This document shows, piece by piece, positions 8,811 through 17,881 of a stretch of DNA of 64,000 nt (its first letter is position 1; each line of letters starts with the position of its first letter). This DNA is from Arcicella rosea (GTDB lineage Bacteria > Bacteroidota > Bacteroidia > Cytophagales > Spirosomataceae): positions 62,001 through 126,000 of the forward strand of contig NZ_JBEUMS010000018.1 in NCBI RefSeq assembly GCF_040543805.1, read 5' to 3'. Both the position numbers and the translations under genes were made by a program. The notes beneath the pieces were generated by a model, which was not told where the DNA came from, made no database searches, and saw only the letters and a program-made list of their open reading frames with translations.

Positions 8811-9932
8811 ATGAAGAAAAAACTACTCTTTTACCTCTTTCTCTCCGCATACTTTCAGGCAAAAGCCTCTGAAACGGATTCTACAAAGCATTCTCAACTC
8901 AAAATCGTCAAATTTCTTACGGGTCATAAATACCTTACTTCTCCTTTTGTTTTCTATATGCCAGAAACCAGTTGGGTGATTGGTGGAGGAGTAAAACGTT
9001 TTTTTAATGGTGGAGGCGAAGGCGATTCGCTTACTCGTGTGTCAAATACTGCGGTTTTCTTACAATACTCCTTGAACAATCAAATCATGTTCGAGCATAA
9101 TTATCAAATATTCACGAATAAAGAAAAATATTATATCGTTGGTTATTATGGTTTTAGCCGTTTTCCAGTACTTTTTTACGGAGTAGGAGCGGAGGCGAAA
9201 CCCGAAAATGAAGAAGCCATTACTTATGATTTAATCCGTTTTGATAATTTGACTTACCGAAAAATTGCCAAGCATACTTTTGCAGGTTTGGGTTGGCGGT
9301 ACTTCAATATGTATAATGTTCGTGGAAAAGTTAATGGTATTTTGGAAAATGGGAACAATGTACTTGGACGAATCGGTTCAGTCGTTTCTGGTTTGAATGC
9401 TTCTCTACAGTTTGATAATCGTGATAATGTTTTGACGACTTCAAAGGGCTCTTTTTTGCAATTAGAATATTCAGCCCATGAACGTTGGATGGGAAGTACG
9501 CAATCTTTTCATCGTTGGCAATTAGATGCTAGAAAGTTTTTGATGCCTTTTTCGCATCGAAAAGATGTGTTGGCTTTTCAAGGTTACGCTTATTTGACAA
9601 ACGGAAATGTACCTTTTCACGAACTTGGTTTGTTGGGTGGTGATATGATTATGCGGGGCTATTATGTAGGTTCAAAAAGAGATAAAAGTTTGCTGGCTTT
9701 TCAAACAGAATATCGTTGGCAAGTATTAAACCGTTGGGGAGTAGTTGGTTTTGGTGGTTTAGGTTGGGTAAATGAGCAAGTAAAAGACATGAGCATGAGT
9801 AATATTTTACCAAGTTATGGTGCAGGACTTCGTTTCAAAATCAATCGAAAAGAGAATGTAAATGTTCGGGTTGATTATGGTTTTGGAAACGGACAACAGA
9901 ATTTATATTTCTTTATTGCGGAAGCATTTTAA
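8811..9932 (+). CDS. BamA/TamA-type surface antigen barrel protein
   Basis: This 373-aa protein has a signal peptide ending near AKASE. The rest resembles the C-terminal Omp85 barrel (bacterial surface antigen, D15 family), including an aromatic C-terminus (FFIAEAF), the SLQFDNRDNVLTTSKGSF block typical of the family near 200-220, and a lid-loop-like MRGYYVGSKRD near 282-292. There are no POTRA domains, so it is a short, barrel-only member rather than BamA. It follows the efflux operon after a hairpin, and membership in that operon is uncertain. Function is unknown; insertion or transport of an outer-membrane component is a family-level guess. Confidence 0.8.
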   Translation: MKKKLLFYLFLSAYFQAKASETDSTKHSQLKIVKFLTGHKYLTSPFVFYMPETSWVIGGGVKRFFNGGGEGDSLTRVSNTAVFLQYSLNNQIMFEHNYQIFTNKEKYYIVGYYGFSRFPVLFYGVGAEAKPENEEAITYDLIRFDNLTYRKIAKHTFAGLGWRYFNMYNVRGKVNGILENGNNVLGRIGSVVSGLNASLQFDNRDNVLTTSKGSFLQLEYSAHERWMGSTQSFHRWQLDARKFLMPFSHRKDVLAFQGYAYLTNGNVPFHELGLLGGDMIMRGYYVGSKRDKSLLAFQTEYRWQVLNRWGVVGFGGLGWVNEQVKDMSMSNILPSYGAGLRFKINRKENVNVRVDYGFGNGQQNLYFFIAEAF

Positions 9933-9949
9933 GTAAAGTTGTGAATGAT

Positions 9950-9990
9950 ATTTTAGTTCTACAAGATTAAAAATCTCATAGAACTAAAAT
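9950..9990. terminator. bidirectional terminator
   Basis: ATTTTAGTTCTA (9950-9961) and TAGAACTAAAAT (9979-9990) form a perfect 12-bp inverted repeat between two convergent genes, with A/T tracts on both sides. Confidence 0.75.
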
Positions 9991-10016
9991 GAAATAACAT
10001 CAATAATTTACTTTAT

Positions 10017-11219
10017 TTAAGCCAAAGCTTCACTTGGACCAAAGAATTCATAATGCAATTGCGAAGCTGGAATTTCGGCACTTTCTAACATTTTTTTTAC
10101 ACTTTTCATAAAACCAACTGGGCCGCAGAAGTAATATTCAGCATCTAAAGTTGATAATTTTTCTTTCAAAATATCAATCGTTAGCAAACCTGAAAATTCT
10201 TGAATTCCATCAGCAATATCTGTACTTAAAGGTTCGTCGTACAAACTGATGATTTGTAAAGAAGGTTTTTGTTTTGCCAGTTTCTGACTTTTTGCTTTAA
10301 AAGCATGCACCGACGAATTTTTAGCACATTGTACAAAAAGTACTTCATTGTCAGCAAAATGGAAAAGCTCCATATACATACTCATTAATGGCGTAATGCC
10401 TACTCCACCCGCAATCAATACGATTGGCTTTTCCGTTTTTGTCAATATAAATTCACCCGCAGGAATACCCAATTTTACAGTATCGCCAACGTTTAAATGG
10501 TCATGAAGGAAGTTTGAAACTACTCCATCAGGACTTCCAGTTTCTCTTTTTACTGAAATTCTCAAAGTATTTTGCGTAGGGCAACCCGACAAACTATAAT
10601 TTCTAGTATGTAAATGTTCTAAATCTGGAATTTGTACACTTACGGCTACGTACTGTCCGCCTTTGAAACTCGGTATTGCTGAACCATCAACAGGTTTGAA
10701 ATAAAACGAAGTAATAATGCTACTTTCAGCTTCTTTTTTGGTGATTACAAATTCTTTTTGTCCTCTAAAACCACCTTTTTTAGCTTCAGCATTCTGGTAC
10801 AATTGTTCTTCTTTCGTGATAAAAAGTGAGGCCAAATCTCCATAAGCTTCTGCCCAAGCGTCCATAATTTCTGGTGTTGCGGCATCTTGCAATACTTCTT
10901 TAATGGCTGCCAATAAGTTTGTTCCAACAAGCTGATACATCGCTGGCGTGATGCTTAAACTACTGTGTTTTTGAGTGATTTGCTCTACAGCAGCACTTAA
11001 AACAGCTAAATTGTCAATGTTTGCAGCATAGGCATAAACGGCATTGGCTAAGGCTTTCGACTGTGTGCCATGTGTTTGATGCGTCATATTGAAGACATTT
11101 TTTAATTCTGGATGATTTTGAAATAAAAGCTGATAAAACACCTTAGTGATGTTTTCTCCATGAATAGCTAATACTGGTGCTGTTGATTTTACGATTTCAA
11201 TTGTTTTTTGACTTGCCAT
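10017..11219 (-). CDS. hmp: flavohemoglobin, nitric oxide dioxygenase
   Basis: Hmp oxidises nitric oxide to nitrate using O2 and NAD(P)H and is a main aerobic NO defence. The 400-aa protein has the full family layout. A globin domain (about 1-138) carries the proximal haem His in the QKHSSL region near 84. It is followed by a ferredoxin-reductase FAD domain (about 150-260, HTRNYSLS) and an NAD(P)-binding domain (about 265-395, IAGGVGITPLMSMY). The C-terminal YEFFGPSEAL is typical. A 26-bp palindrome 38 bp upstream is repeated before the neighbouring Rrf2 regulator gene, so NO-responsive repression is likely. Confidence 0.96.
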   Translation of the reverse strand: MASQKTIEIVKSTAPVLAIHGENITKVFYQLLFQNHPELKNVFNMTHQTHGTQSKALANAVYAYAANIDNLAVLSAAVEQITQKHSSLSITPAMYQLVGTNLLAAIKEVLQDAATPEIMDAWAEAYGDLASLFITKEEQLYQNAEAKKGGFRGQKEFVITKKEAESSIITSFYFKPVDGSAIPSFKGGQYVAVSVQIPDLEHLHTRNYSLSGCPTQNTLRISVKRETGSPDGVVSNFLHDHLNVGDTVKLGIPAGEFILTKTEKPIVLIAGGVGITPLMSMYMELFHFADNEVLFVQCAKNSSVHAFKAKSQKLAKQKPSLQIISLYDEPLSTDIADGIQEFSGLLTIDILKEKLSTLDAEYYFCGPVGFMKSVKKMLESAEIPASQLHYEFFGPSEALA

Positions 11220-11256
11220 GATGGTTTGAGTTAATTTTAAATTACATTAGATAAGG

Positions 11257-11282
11257 AATAAAAGACCTTTATGTCTTTTATT
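11257..11282. promoter_or_regulatory. putative Rrf2/NsrR operator upstream of hmp
   Basis: AATAAAAGAC-N6-GTCTTTTATT is a perfect 10-bp-arm inverted repeat. An almost identical copy with the same 6-nt spacing stands at 11810-11835 before the Rrf2 gene. Confidence 0.75.
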
Positions 11283-11326
11283 TGAAAATGAAAAAATTTG
11301 AAATAAGGTTTAAAATTCATGAAATA

Positions 11327-11776
11327 TTAAGCTTGATTTTGTACTGATGTTAAAAAAGTAAGTCCAGAAGTAAGCCCAGTAGCTAGTTCTTCTAAGCTTG
11401 TACTTTCTAGCAATTTTGTAATATCATTTCTGATTTTAGCAAATTGGTTATGAAGGGGACAAGGATTTTTAGCCGAACAATTTTTAAGTCCTAATCCGCA
11501 ACTGATAAAAATATTATCGCCATCAACAGCTTTCACGATGGCTGAAAGCTTTGTAGAACGCATTTTTTCTGGTTGAATTTCAAAACCTCCGTTGGGACCT
11601 TTGATAGAATCTACCAAATGATTTTTTGAAAGTACTTGCAAAATTTTAGCCGTAAAAGCCTCTGGCGAAGAGATTTCATGAGCAATTTCTTTTATCCCAA
11701 CTCTTTTATTCTCAAGAGATTGAGAAGCGATATAAATGCTCGCTTTGATGGCGTACTCACAAGTTTTTGAAAACAT
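11327..11776 (-). CDS. Rrf2 family regulator, NsrR-like
   Basis: This 149-aa winged-helix repressor probably senses nitric oxide through an Fe-S cluster. I chose the ATG at 11776 (MFSKTCEYAIKA, the standard Rrf2 N-terminus). The longer in-frame extension would run through the -7 promoter element at 11792-11799. Three cysteines in SCGLGLKNCSAKNPCPLH (near 97-115) form the cluster-ligand region. Neighbour hmp is the classic NsrR target and both genes carry the same palindrome, so NsrR-type control including autoregulation is inferred. Confidence 0.88.
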   Translation of the reverse strand: MFSKTCEYAIKASIYIASQSLENKRVGIKEIAHEISSPEAFTAKILQVLSKNHLVDSIKGPNGGFEIQPEKMRSTKLSAIVKAVDGDNIFISCGLGLKNCSAKNPCPLHNQFAKIRNDITKLLESTSLEELATGLTSGLTFLTSVQNQA

Positions 11777-11791
11777 AAAAAAATATTTCTG

Positions 11792-11822
11792 CAAATATAG
11801 TAATGAAATAATAAAAGACAAA
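11792..11822 (-). promoter_or_regulatory. Rrf2 gene promoter
   Basis: On the minus strand TTTG (11822-11819) precedes TATATTTG (11799-11792) by 19 nt, an exact Bacteroidota promoter. The -33 element lies inside the operator 11810-11835. Confidence 0.7.
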
Positions 11823-11835
11823 AAACTCTTTTATT
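11810..11835. promoter_or_regulatory. putative autoregulatory Rrf2/NsrR operator
   Basis: AATAAAAGAC-N6-CTCTTTTATT has 9 of 10 arm positions paired and matches the hmp operator in sequence and spacing. It covers the -33 element of the Rrf2 promoter, consistent with autorepression. Confidence 0.72.
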
Positions 11836-12192
11836 TTATTGCTACGGTTGAACGAAAGTAATTAAGGATTTTTAACAATGGAAGAAGGCAATAAACCAAG
11901 GAGAAAAGCTTTATGAAAGAGTAATCGCATCAGCCAGATTTACTGAAATATATGACATGATAATTTCAAATATTTGAAGAAATAGTTTTCAAGTTATTTA
12001 ATCTAAATAAAAATTATTTTAATGTTTCCTGCAACGCTTCTTTTCTTTTGTCGGTCATAATGTTTAAACGATTTTGAGTGATAAAGCTTTTTTCATTGAT
12101 TGATGTACCCAACCTAACCATTTTAATGTACAGATATTTTGAAAAACCCCCAAAGCCTTTCACTGAAACACCAATATAAAACCTTCTTTCTT
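11836..12192. other. intergenic region without recognised gene
   Basis: AT-rich sequence between the Rrf2 gene and the lipoprotein gene. I see only a 12-codon ORF (11878-11916) and no RNA gene or strong terminator. Confidence 0.5.
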
Positions 12193-14229
12193 ATGACTAA
12201 ATCAAAATTATTTTACGCTCTTTTTCTAATGAGTGCCGTTCTTTTTACTTCAGGAATAATTTCTTGTAAAACTGCTTCAGAAGATGAAGTAATTGAAACT
12301 GGTGAAGAAGTAATTGTTGATGGTGACTTTGATACAAAAACCAAAGACACCACTTTCGCCAATGCCGTAGTAATAAAATACTCAGGAACTACCGCCACAG
12401 TAACCAATCCTTTAGAAAGTTCGGGTGTAAAAGTAAGTGTAAGTAACGGAAATGTTGTGGTTACTTCTACGACCACAACTACCGAAGTAAATTATGTTTT
12501 GTCGGGTTCAGCTACGAATGGTAGTTTTAAAATTTACAGTGATTACAAATTCAATCTTGTATTGAACGGAGCAAGTATTGTTAATAGTAGTGGTCCAGCA
12601 ATTAATATTCAATCAGGTAAAAAAGTATCTGTCAATTTATTAAGTGGTACGAATAATCGTGTGGTTGATGGCAGTACTTATGCAACCAGTTCTGAAGACC
12701 AAAAAGGAGCTTTCTTTAGCGAGGGGCAATTGAATTTTGCAGGAACAGGCGCTTTAACAGTGATGGCAAATTATAAACATGGTATTTGTAGCGACGATTA
12801 TATTGCCATTACAGATGGAAACATAACCATTACCAAAACGGTATCAGATGGAATTCACGCCAATGATTATTTTAAAATGAGTGGTGGTACATTGAATATT
12901 ACTGCTGCTGGTGATGGAATTGATTGCGAAGAAGGATATGTTGCTATTTCTGGAGGAAATATTACTGTAAATAGCGTAGATGATGGAATCACGGCATCTT
13001 ATGATGGTACAGACACAGCTATTACTCCTTATGTGGCAATTACAGGTGGAACAATCAATGTAACAACCACAGGAGATAAAGGAAATGCTATTAAAAGCGA
13101 AAGTTACACAACCGTTAATAGTAGCGAAGCAATTACCTTAAAAGTATCTGGTAGAGCATCAAAAGGTTTTAAAACGACGGGTAATTTAACGATTACCAAT
13201 GCCAATGCTAATATTACAACATCAGGAAATGCTTTTTATGATACTTCTGATGCAGATATTGCTTCAGCAGCTGGTATTAATTGTGATGCAAATTTTGTGA
13301 TGCAGCAAGGAACTGTGACAATTAATAGTACAGGAATTGCAGGGAAAGGCATTACAGTAGATGGTACTTCAACTATCAACGGTGGGACTATCAATATTAT
13401 CACAACTGGAGCTACTTATACTTACAATTCGGCTAATACTAGCGAAGCAAAAGGATTTAAAAGTGATGGTGCTTTTGTCATGAACAAAGGAGAACTCAAC
13501 ATTGCTGCCTCTAATGATGGTCTCAAATCTGGTACTTCTATTACAATAAATGATGGAACAATCAATGTAACAAAGTCTTATGAAGGCATGGAGTCTATTT
13601 TCATTACAATCGCAGGAGGTGTGTGCAATCTAACAGCAACGAATGATGGCATTAATACTTCTTATGGAACAGTATCTGGAGGTACGGAGTCGAACGATAA
13701 TAGTCACTTAAAAGTAACAGGAGGTGTGTTAATTGTAACGGGTTCTGATGCGATTGATAGTAACGGTAACTTTACCATAAGTGGCGGAGTTGTGATTAGT
13801 AATGGTAATGAAAATATTGATATCAATGGTAATTTCTTGGTTAATGGAGGTACATTGATTGGCGCAGAACCAGCCAATAACATGACAAAAGCGATGAGTA
13901 CTTCTTCTACTCAAGTAGGCTTTTTTATTAAATCAAGTGCATCAGTGTCAACCTCTTCTTTATTTCATATTGAAGATGCGTCAGGAAAAGATCTTGGAAC
14001 ATTTATGCCTAAAATGTCTTCTAGCTACTTCCATTTTTCGCATCCAAGTATGGCGAAAGGTTCTCAATATAAAATCTATTTTGGTGGAAGTTACACAGGA
14101 GGCAGTTTTGTTGGGAGTTCTTCTGGCTGGGGCTTATATACGGGCGGAACATACTCCAACACAGGAGCAACCCTAAAATCAACAACTACCACGTCGAGTT
14201 CAAGTACAGTTAATACGATTACTTTCTAA
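12193..14229 (+). CDS. Cthe_2159-like carbohydrate-binding lipoprotein
   Basis: I start this protein (678 aa) at the ATG at 12193, because it gives a clean lipoprotein signal (MTKSKLFYALFLMSAVLF...) with a lipobox ending SGIISC. The body is a run of beta-helix-like repeats with the recurring pattern G[GN]xxxI-(T/N)-x(n)-DGI, including SDGIHANDYFKMSGGTLNIT and GDGIDCEEGYVAISGGNITV, as in the Cthe_2159 (DUF4353) carbohydrate-binding family. It should be an outer-membrane-anchored right-handed beta helix with acidic Ca-binding turns; polygalacturonate-like binding is known for the founding member. The last 60 residues are Ser/Thr/Gly-rich. Confidence 0.82.
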   Translation: MTKSKLFYALFLMSAVLFTSGIISCKTASEDEVIETGEEVIVDGDFDTKTKDTTFANAVVIKYSGTTATVTNPLESSGVKVSVSNGNVVVTSTTTTTEVNYVLSGSATNGSFKIYSDYKFNLVLNGASIVNSSGPAINIQSGKKVSVNLLSGTNNRVVDGSTYATSSEDQKGAFFSEGQLNFAGTGALTVMANYKHGICSDDYIAITDGNITITKTVSDGIHANDYFKMSGGTLNITAAGDGIDCEEGYVAISGGNITVNSVDDGITASYDGTDTAITPYVAITGGTINVTTTGDKGNAIKSESYTTVNSSEAITLKVSGRASKGFKTTGNLTITNANANITTSGNAFYDTSDADIASAAGINCDANFVMQQGTVTINSTGIAGKGITVDGTSTINGGTINIITTGATYTYNSANTSEAKGFKSDGAFVMNKGELNIAASNDGLKSGTSITINDGTINVTKSYEGMESIFITIAGGVCNLTATNDGINTSYGTVSGGTESNDNSHLKVTGGVLIVTGSDAIDSNGNFTISGGVVISNGNENIDINGNFLVNGGTLIGAEPANNMTKAMSTSSTQVGFFIKSSASVSTSSLFHIEDASGKDLGTFMPKMSSSYFHFSHPSMAKGSQYKIYFGGSYTGGSFVGSSSGWGLYTGGTYSNTGATLKSTTTTSSSSTVNTITF

Positions 14230-14314
14230 AAATAATAACCTGCCCGTTTTAGACTTGGAGAAAATCCATTTTCTAAGAAACTTTTATTATTAGTCTGAAA
14301 GTACTTTAAAATAC

Positions 14315-14353
14315 AAATCCCTTTAGCATCAAAAAGCTAAAGGGATTTTCTTT
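14315..14353 (+). terminator. rho-independent terminator
   Basis: AAATCCCTTTAGC (14315-14327) pairs perfectly with GCTAAAGGGATTT (14336-14348) and a T-rich run follows. Confidence 0.85.
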
Positions 14354-14412
14354 CAATCTTATTCCGAAAGCCGAAGGCTGATAGCTCAAGGCTCACAGCT
14401 CACTGCTAAAAA

Positions 14413-15525
14413 TTACAATACACTTTCAAGACTTGAAAGCGCTAAGCCCCAAGCATCTGAAACGCCTTTATAAACGATTTTTCCAGCTACAACGTTTAAG
14501 CCTTTTTTCAATTCCTCGTTATCAGTACAAGCTTTTTTCCAACCTTTGTTGGCTAATTGAAGTGCATAAGGTAAAGTAGCGTTTGTCAATGCCAAGGTAG
14601 AAGTATATGGTACAGCACCCGGCATATTGGCTACGCAATAATGTACTACGCCATCAATTTCAAAAGTTGGATTTTCGTGAGTAGTTGGATGACAAGTTTC
14701 AATACAACCGCCTTGGTCAACAGCAACGTCAACTAATACTGTTCCTTGACGCATTTCTTTCAACATTTCACGAGTAATCAAATGTGGTGCTTTTGCTCCG
14801 GGAATCAATACTGCTCCAATAATTAAATCTGAAACTTTGATAGCTTCACGAACATTGTATTCGTTCGACATTACAGTATCAACATTGGCTGGCATCACGT
14901 CTTCCAAATAACGTAAACGTGGCAAGCTAATATCCATAATTGTTACATTTGCTCCTAAACCTGCTGCCATTTTTGCCGCTTGTGTTCCTACGATTCCACC
15001 GCCTAAAACCAATACATTGGCTGGTTTTACGCCTGCTACACCGCCTAATAAAATACCTCTTCCGCCCATAGGTTTTTCTAAGTATTTTGCTCCTTCTTGA
15101 ATCGCCATTCTACCTGCTACTTCCGACATTGGTACTAATAAGGGTAATGAACGGTCTGTTTTCTCAACAGTTTCGTAAGCTAAACAAATTGCTTTGCGTT
15201 CAATCATCGCATGAGTTAATGGCTCAGAAGAAGCAAAGTGGAAGTAAGTAAAAAGTAATTGATTTTCTTTGATTAAATTATATTCAGAAGCAATCGGCTC
15301 TTTTACTTTGCAAATCATCTCGGCAATCGCATATACTTCTTCGATTGTACCTAAAATACTTGCTCCAGCTTTTACATATTCTTCATCCGAAAATCCGCTT
15401 CCTAAACCAGCTTGTGTTTGGATGTAAACTGTATGACCGTTCTTTTTGAATTCTGCAACGCCAGCAGGAGTTAGAGCAACTCGGTTTTCATTGTTTTTAA
15501 TTTCTTTTGGGACACCGATAATCAT
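14413..15525 (-). CDS. ald: alanine dehydrogenase
   Basis: Ald interconverts L-alanine and pyruvate plus ammonia with NAD. The 370-aa length is typical. The N-terminal substrate domain begins with MIIGVPKEIKNNENRVALTP. The conserved VCKVKEP block is at about 71-77 and the FTYFHFAS block, with the catalytic His, is at about 92-99. The Rossmann motif GGGIVGTQAAKMA lies near 172. The gene is divergent from an Lrp-family regulator, the common arrangement in which Lrp/AsnC controls ald. A perfect 13-bp inverted repeat lies 26 bp upstream of its start. Confidence 0.97.
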   Translation of the reverse strand: MIIGVPKEIKNNENRVALTPAGVAEFKKNGHTVYIQTQAGLGSGFSDEEYVKAGASILGTIEEVYAIAEMICKVKEPIASEYNLIKENQLLFTYFHFASSEPLTHAMIERKAICLAYETVEKTDRSLPLLVPMSEVAGRMAIQEGAKYLEKPMGGRGILLGGVAGVKPANVLVLGGGIVGTQAAKMAAGLGANVTIMDISLPRLRYLEDVMPANVDTVMSNEYNVREAIKVSDLIIGAVLIPGAKAPHLITREMLKEMRQGTVLVDVAVDQGGCIETCHPTTHENPTFEIDGVVHYCVANMPGAVPYTSTLALTNATLPYALQLANKGWKKACTDNEELKKGLNVVAGKIVYKGVSDAWGLALSSLESVL

Positions 15526-15550
15526 GGGATTGGGGGTTTTATGTCTGCTT

Positions 15551-15588
15551 TTCTGTTATTGGTTAAATCAATGCCACCAATAACAGAA
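15551..15588. promoter_or_regulatory. inverted repeat in the ald 5' region
   Basis: TTCTGTTATTGGT (15551-15563) and ACCAATAACAGAA (15576-15588) are perfect 13-bp arms with a 12-nt spacer. They lie downstream of a minus-strand -7-like element TAACTTTG (15626-15619), so they would be in the leader RNA. The repeat could be an Lrp operator or an RNA hairpin. Confidence 0.5.
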
Positions 15589-15751
15589 CTGCAGAGGTGT
15601 TTGGAAATGAAGTGTATGCAAAGTTAAGAAAACAGGAAATAGTTTTACATTTGCTGAATAAATAAGGAAAAAACATTTATTTTTATGTTTTAAAGCGAAA
15701 AAAATCCTGTATTAAGTGAATATTACCTTTCTGTAAAGTAAATTTTTCTTT

Positions 15752-16225
15752 ATGACTTTAGATGCGACTGATTTGCGGATTCTCCAATTGTTACAAGAGA
15801 ATGCCCAACTTACTATAAAAGAAATCTCAAAGCAGATTAATCTTTCGATGACGCCCACTCACGACCGTATCAAAAGGTTGGAACAAGAGGAAATCATCGA
15901 GAAGTATGTGACCATTTTGAACAAAAAAAAGTTGGGAAATCCACTCGTAGTTTACTGTAGCATTACATTGGATAAACAGCAAAAAAATCATTTTGAAGAA
16001 TTTGAGGAAGCCATCAAGCAATTTCCTGAAGTAATAGAGTGCAGTGTAGTTTCTGGAAGCTATGATTATTTGGTAAAAATCATAGCCAAAGATATGGAAG
16101 CTTATAATGAATTTTATCAAAAGAAATTAACCGCCTTAGAAAGCGTAGCTCATATCAGTAGCTCATTTGTGATGTCGGAAGTAAAGAATACGACGGTGCT
16201 ACCGATTGGTAATTTGAAAATTTGA
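15752..16225 (+). CDS. Lrp/AsnC family transcriptional regulator
   Basis: This 157-aa feast/famine regulator has an N-terminal HTH (LTIKEISKQINLSMTPTHDRIKRLE, about 18-42) and a C-terminal RAM ligand-binding domain (about 65-150, ending ISSSFVMSEVKNTTVLPI). The gene is divergent from ald, so alanine- or amino-acid-responsive activation of ald is the likely job. The length is standard and the ATG start follows an AT-rich leader with little Shine-Dalgarno character. Confidence 0.94.
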   Translation: MTLDATDLRILQLLQENAQLTIKEISKQINLSMTPTHDRIKRLEQEEIIEKYVTILNKKKLGNPLVVYCSITLDKQQKNHFEEFEEAIKQFPEVIECSVVSGSYDYLVKIIAKDMEAYNEFYQKKLTALESVAHISSSFVMSEVKNTTVLPIGNLKI

Positions 16226-16378
16226 GAATTTGAAGATTTGAAAATAATGGAATTGTTATTCTGAAACTCATTAAACATTTTCAAACTTTCAAATCACCAA
16301 ACTTTCAAATTATTTTAATTATTTTCAAATTACCCTAATCATTTTCAAATCTTCAAATCACCAAATTTTCAAATTATT
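16213..16378 (+). repeat. word-repeat hairpin spacer (TTTGAA family)
   Basis: The lrp 3' end runs into repeated TTGAAGATTTGAAA words (16213-16245). These are followed by many complementary words TTTCAAATC, CTTCAAATCACC and TTTTCAAATT to 16378. The two halves can fold as one long imperfect hairpin between convergent genes. Nearly the same words recur at 55044-55183. Confidence 0.75.
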
Positions 16379-17469
16379 TTTCCATGAGTAGCCCTAATAA
16401 TCATTCTCAAAGCAGGTTTGAAGTTCTTTAAGCTCAATAAAGTAATTTCAGACAGTACTTCATTCCCGAATAATTTTTGTACGGTTCTGCCAACCCAAAG
16501 TCTTTGAGCAAAGGTTTTTTGCCATGCTTTTTGATAGTTTTCTTCTAATTGCTTTCGGTCATCAAAGTACTTTAAAAGATGTTCGGATAAAATTTTTGCT
16601 CCATGAATCGCCATTGCCATACCGTTTCCACATAAAGGAGTAATCAAACCCGCTGAATCGCCTACCATTAAAATATGATTTTCGATAGTCGTTTTTGGAG
16701 CAAATGAAATTTCATTAATTACTTCTGGCTTGTCATAAAGAAATTCAGATTCAGTAAATATTTTTTTGAGATGTGGATTCTTCCAGAGAATATTTTTCTC
16801 CATTTTAGCAATCGTTCCGTGCTGGCGGAGGTTTTCTCTAGTCGTTAAATAACAAAGACAATACTTGTCGTCTTCAATGGCAGAAATACCACAGTAGCCA
16901 TCTTTGAAATTGTGAAGAGCAATTAAATCTTTCGGAAAATCGGTTTTGATATGATACTTTACACCAATGTAAGGACTCCTTTTTCCGAAAAAATCTCGCT
17001 TTAAAGTAGCATCTAATTTCGTTCTTTTTCCATAAGAACCAATCACATAGCGAGCTTCAAAATTTTCAGTATTGGTACTTACGGTAAAATGGTTATTGTG
17101 AAATTCAACGTTTTCAACGCTTTTTTCTAATAAAAATTCAATGCCATTTTTGATTGCCAATTGATACAATACTTCATCAAAAGTATAACGACTGATACCA
17201 AAACCGCCTAAATCGAGCTGGGTTTCAAGTACTTTGCCCGAAGGTGAAGTAAATTGAAAACGGGAAATTTCTTTATAATTTAGCAGACTGAAATCAACAC
17301 CCAGTGACGCTAAAAATGGTCGGGTTTCGTTGGAAATGTATTCGCCACAAACACGATGAAAAGGATAGCTTTTTCTTTCAATCAGTAAAACTTTTTTACC
17401 TGCTTTTGAAAGTAAAATGCTGTTGACCAATCCAGCTAAACCGCCGCCAACGATGATGATGTCGTACAT
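16369..17469 (-). CDS. FAD-dependent oxidoreductase, geranylgeranyl reductase-like
   Basis: This 366-aa protein begins with the Rossmann dinucleotide motif MYDIIIVGGGLAGLVN, with ERK at the end of beta-2. It contains a second FAD motif, GDSAGLITPLCGNGMAMAIHGA, near 268-289, typical of the geranylgeranyl reductase/FixC-like group of the PHBH superfamily. RVCGEYISNE near 39-48 also fits that group. The substrate (isoprenoid double bonds, a halogenation, or hydroxylation) cannot be told. It overlaps the preceding repeat by 10 bp at its 3' end. Confidence 0.85.
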   Translation of the reverse strand: MYDIIIVGGGLAGLVNSILLSKAGKKVLLIERKSYPFHRVCGEYISNETRPFLASLGVDFSLLNYKEISRFQFTSPSGKVLETQLDLGGFGISRYTFDEVLYQLAIKNGIEFLLEKSVENVEFHNNHFTVSTNTENFEARYVIGSYGKRTKLDATLKRDFFGKRSPYIGVKYHIKTDFPKDLIALHNFKDGYCGISAIEDDKYCLCYLTTRENLRQHGTIAKMEKNILWKNPHLKKIFTESEFLYDKPEVINEISFAPKTTIENHILMVGDSAGLITPLCGNGMAMAIHGAKILSEHLLKYFDDRKQLEENYQKAWQKTFAQRLWVGRTVQKLFGNEVLSEITLLSLKNFKPALRMIIRATHGKII

Positions 17470-17519
17470 AAATTTTATTTTTTACCAATTAGCTCAGAAC
17501 AATGTAGTAAATTTAGGCT

Positions 17520-17858
17520 ATGAAACCAAGACTTTATCATATCGTGAGTCCAGAATGGTGGGCTGAGTTTTCGGATTTAGATGATTATGAATCAGAAACG
17601 TTTTCAGTAGAAAAATTTATACATCTTTCTACTTTCGAACAAGTACAAGGAACGCTCAATAATTATTTTGTGGGCAAACCGCACTTGTTGTTATTGCATC
17701 TTGACATTGATGCTTTAACGGCTGAAACTCGTTTTGAAGACGTTCCTCATGGCGGAACTTTTCCACATTTATACGGAAAACTGAACAAAAGTGCCATCAC
17801 AAAAGTTGAAGATTTGTTTCCAAATCCAGACGGAACATTTACTTTTCCTGCTGAATAG
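17520..17858 (+). CDS. DUF952 family protein
   Basis: This 112-aa soluble protein matches the small DUF952 family: the N-terminal LYHIVSPEWW, the central FIHLSTFEQVQGTLNNYF and the C-terminal FPHLYGKLNKSAI are typical. The biochemical role is not established to my knowledge. It is divergent from the FAD oxidoreductase across 50 bp. The ATG lies directly after TAGTAAATTTAGGCT, so the transcript may have a very short or no leader. Confidence 0.85.
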   Translation: MKPRLYHIVSPEWWAEFSDLDDYESETFSVEKFIHLSTFEQVQGTLNNYFVGKPHLLLLHLDIDALTAETRFEDVPHGGTFPHLYGKLNKSAITKVEDLFPNPDGTFTFPAE

Positions 17859-17881
17859 CACAATATCGAAATTGAAATTTC

